8,293 bases of DNA, taken from Erysipelotrichaceae bacterium (lineage in GTDB: Bacteria; Bacillota_I; Bacilli_A; Erysipelotrichales; Erysipelotrichaceae). The stretch spans positions 1 to 8,293 of the forward strand of contig CAAGJS010000251.1 in the NCBI GenBank assembly GCA_900770275.1, given 5' to 3'. Under the pieces are notes generated by a model. That model searched no databases, was not told the DNA's origin, and was given only the letters and a program-made list of their open reading frames with translations. Shown here in pieces: positions 6,219 through 8,293 of this stretch. The position numbers and the translations under genes were made by a program. Numbering within the stretch: the stretch's first letter is position 1; each line of letters begins with the position of its first letter.

Positions 6219-8293
6219 ATGAATGAAGAGATTATTCAGGCTCTGGCCAAGGATCTGAAGATTTCCACGGATCAGGTCAAGTCTGTATTAACCATGCTGG
6301 GGGAAGGCAACACGGTACCGTTTATTGCCCGCTACCGCAAGGAACAGACCGGAAATCTGGATGAGGAACAGATCCTCGCCATTCAGAAACAGTATCAGTA
6401 CGAAGTCAATCTGGCGGACCGTAAGGCCGCTGTCCTGGATCTGATCGCTCAGCAGGGAAAGCTGACCGATGAGATCAAGAATTCGATCAACGCGTGCACC
6501 AAGCTGTCCCAGGTCGAAGATCTTTACAAGCCTTATAAGCAGAAGAAAAAGACACGGGCCGCCGTCGCGATCAAAAATGGCTTACAGCCGCTGGCTGACT
6601 GGATGCTGGCGCTTCCCGCGGAAGGCGATGTTCTTGTAGAAGCTGCGAAGTACGTTGGCGAAAATGTACCGGATGCCTCTGCTGCTCTGCAGGGAGCGGA
6701 AGATATTATTGCTGAAAATGTGAGCGATAATGCGAAGCTGCGCTGGGCGTTCAAGGATGCGATTGTGAAGAACGGTGTCATCGTGACGAAGCTCAAGAAG
6801 GATGCGGTCGATGAGAAGAAGATCTATGAGATGTACTATGACCGCAGTGAGCGTGTTTCGCAGATTGCGGATCATCGTGTAATGGCCATTGACCGTGCTG
6901 AGAAGGAAAAGGTCATTACGGTATCGTTTACGTATGATCTGGAAGGCATGGAAAAGGAAGCGATCCGTACCTATACGAAGGAAGGTACGTGTGTTTGTCA
7001 GAAGGAGCTGGAGACAGCGATCAAGGACGGTATGGAGCGTCTTCTGATGCCTTCGATCGAAAATGAAGTTCGTTCTGATCTTTCGGATCGGGCTCATAAC
7101 AAGTCGATCGAGATCTTTGCCAAGAATCTGGAACAGCTGCTTTCGCAACCGGCACTGAAGGGCCGTGTTGTCCTTGGCTTTGACCCGGGCTACTACAACG
7201 GCTGCAAGCTTGCGGTCATCGATGCGACCGGAAAGCTGCTGCAGGCGGATAAGATCTATCCGTTCAAGAATTCGAGCAAGGTTGATGAATCTGCCATCGA
7301 GGCGTCCAAGCGCAAGGTATTGACCCTCATCAATAAGTGGCATGTGCAGACCATCGCCATCGGTAATGGGACGGCGAGCCGCGAAAGCGAGCGCTTCTGT
7401 GCAGAACTGATTCAGGAGAATCATCTGACGACAACCTATGCGATCGTATCCGAGGCTGGTGCTTCCGTATGGTCGGCACAGGAAGAGGCACGCGAAGAGT
7501 TCCCGGATCTTGCGATCGAGGAGCGCAGTGCCGTTTCCATCGCGCGTCGTCTTCTGGACCCGCTGCCAGAGCTGATCAAGATCGATCCGAAGTCCATCGG
7601 CGTCGGCCAGTATCAGCACGATCTGCCGCAGAAGGCGCTGAGCGAGCGTCTGGATGAGGCGGTCATGAAGGTTGTGAACCGTGTCGGTGCCGATCTGAAT
7701 ACGGCATCCGTTGACCTGCTGTCGCATATTTCCGGTCTCAATACGGGCATTGCCAAGGAGATTGTCAACTACCGCAATACCAACGGCCGCTTCACAAATC
7801 GTCAGCAGCTTCTGGATGTTAAGAAGCTTGGCCCGAAGGCATTTACGCAGTGCGCCGGCTTCTTACGTATCATTGATGGCGATGAGCCGCTCGATGAGAC
7901 GTCGATTCATCCGGAGTCCTACAAGGCTGCCCGCGAAGTGATGCAGGCATGCAACATTACAAAGCTCGGAGAGGCGGATGCCATCTTCCCGGACGACAAG
8001 GTCAAGGATCTCGGCATCGATCCCTATACGCTGAAGGATATTGAGGATGCGATCCGTCAGCCGCTGCGCGACTATCGTGACCAGTTCAAGGCTCCGATCC
8101 TGAAGTCCAATGTTCTGGAACTTTCGGATCTCCATGTCGGCGACGAGCTTGATGGTACGGTACGCAACGTTACCGCCTTCGGAGCATTCGTCGATATTGG
8201 TCTGCATGAGGATGGCCTGGTCCATGTGTCGCATATGTCCATGAACCGCATCTCGGATCCGAGTGAAGTCGTCAGTGTCGGTGACATTGTTCA
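6219..8293 (+). CDS. tex: Tex transcription accessory protein (S1 RNA-binding), 3' end outside window
   Basis: The frame is open from ATG 6219 to the window edge: 691 codons and two bases, with no stop or frameshift. ACGGAGGT (6205-6212) precedes the ATG by 6 bases. Domains in order: an N-terminal helical Tex region with V-P-F-I-A-R-Y-R-K-E near residues 33-42, typical of Tex; a YqgF/RNase H-like domain opening G-F-D-P-G-Y-Y-N-G-C-K (320-330); S-I-G-V-G-Q-Y-Q-H-D-L, the family's best-kept motif; a helix-hairpin-helix region from about 494 (N-T-A-S-V-D-L-L) to about 553; and an S1 domain from about 640 (G-T-V-R-N-V-T-A-F-G-A-F-V-D-I), cut by the edge. Family members are usually a little over 700 residues, so only a few dozen are missing. 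Tex is a cytoplasmic nucleic-acid-binding protein related to eukaryotic Spt6, linked to transcription and, in some bacteria, toxin gene expression or stress tolerance; its biochemical role is not settled. Confidence 0.95.
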   Translation, partial: MNEEIIQALAKDLKISTDQVKSVLTMLGEGNTVPFIARYRKEQTGNLDEEQILAIQKQYQYEVNLADRKAAVLDLIAQQGKLTDEIKNSINACTKLSQVEDLYKPYKQKKKTRAAVAIKNGLQPLADWMLALPAEGDVLVEAAKYVGENVPDASAALQGAEDIIAENVSDNAKLRWAFKDAIVKNGVIVTKLKKDAVDEKKIYEMYYDRSERVSQIADHRVMAIDRAEKEKVITVSFTYDLEGMEKEAIRTYTKEGTCVCQKELETAIKDGMERLLMPSIENEVRSDLSDRAHNKSIEIFAKNLEQLLSQPALKGRVVLGFDPGYYNGCKLAVIDATGKLLQADKIYPFKNSSKVDESAIEASKRKVLTLINKWHVQTIAIGNGTASRESERFCAELIQENHLTTTYAIVSEAGASVWSAQEEAREEFPDLAIEERSAVSIARRLLDPLPELIKIDPKSIGVGQYQHDLPQKALSERLDEAVMKVVNRVGADLNTASVDLLSHISGLNTGIAKEIVNYRNTNGRFTNRQQLLDVKKLGPKAFTQCAGFLRIIDGDEPLDETSIHPESYKAAREVMQACNITKLGEADAIFPDDKVKDLGIDPYTLKDIEDAIRQPLRDYRDQFKAPILKSNVLELSDLHVGDELDGTVRNVTAFGAFVDIGLHEDGLVHVSHMSMNRISDPSEVVSVGDIV

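Noticed and set aside
6582..7727. A 381-codon open frame on the minus strand opposite tex
   Set aside because: It lies entirely inside tex, whose protein is unmistakable and uninterrupted. The antisense translation is rich in Arg, Leu and Ile with no recognisable domain, and no ribosome binding site was seen. It is a codon-bias shadow.

Overview
The window looks like chromosomal DNA from a Bacillota (Firmicutes) bacterium of moderate GC. The evidence is strong GGAGG-type ribosome binding sites, a Firmicutes-style 64-residue S21, and compact A-tract/T-tract terminators. The tandem fused ABC exporter and codon use would fit an Erysipelotrichaceae-like anaerobe, but that family placement is a guess. 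No tRNA, rRNA, CRISPR array or complete insertion sequence is visible.

Layout. (1) Bases 1-522 hold the 3' end of a membrane protein of the O-antigen ligase/polymerase (Wzy/WaaL-like) type, the end of a surface polysaccharide locus lying to the left. (2) Bases 678-2142 hold a complete AbiE-type (type IV) toxin-antitoxin operon. It has a promoter whose -10 box sits inside a near-perfect 13-bp-arm inverted repeat, then the winged-helix antitoxin/repressor AbiEi, then the nucleotidyltransferase toxin AbiEii, with a TAATG overlap between the genes. (3) Bases 2143-2405 are a non-genic gap holding a short stretch that reads like broken coding sequence. (4) Bases 2406-5852 encode a 1148-residue ABC exporter with two complete TMD-NBD halves in one chain, CydD/CydC-like in outline. 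(5) A symmetrical terminator at 5852-5880 serves both this gene and the convergent rpsU (S21, minus strand). (6) rpsU and tex are divergent across a 142-base gap holding a promoter for each. (7) tex (transcription accessory protein, RNA-binding) runs off the right edge inside its S1 domain.

How they fit: the right half (ABC exporter, rpsU, tex) looks like ordinary chromosome. The left part (polysaccharide gene end, AbiE pair, coding debris) looks like an accessory segment; the AbiE genes are visibly more A/T-rich than the ABC and tex genes. The AbiE module is the only defence/stress system here, and it belongs to a described family. I see no convincing undescribed system. The points most worth a second look are the operator-promoter arrangement of abiE, a histidine in place of the Q-loop glutamine in the first NBD of the fused exporter, and the unexplained coding-like remnant before that gene.
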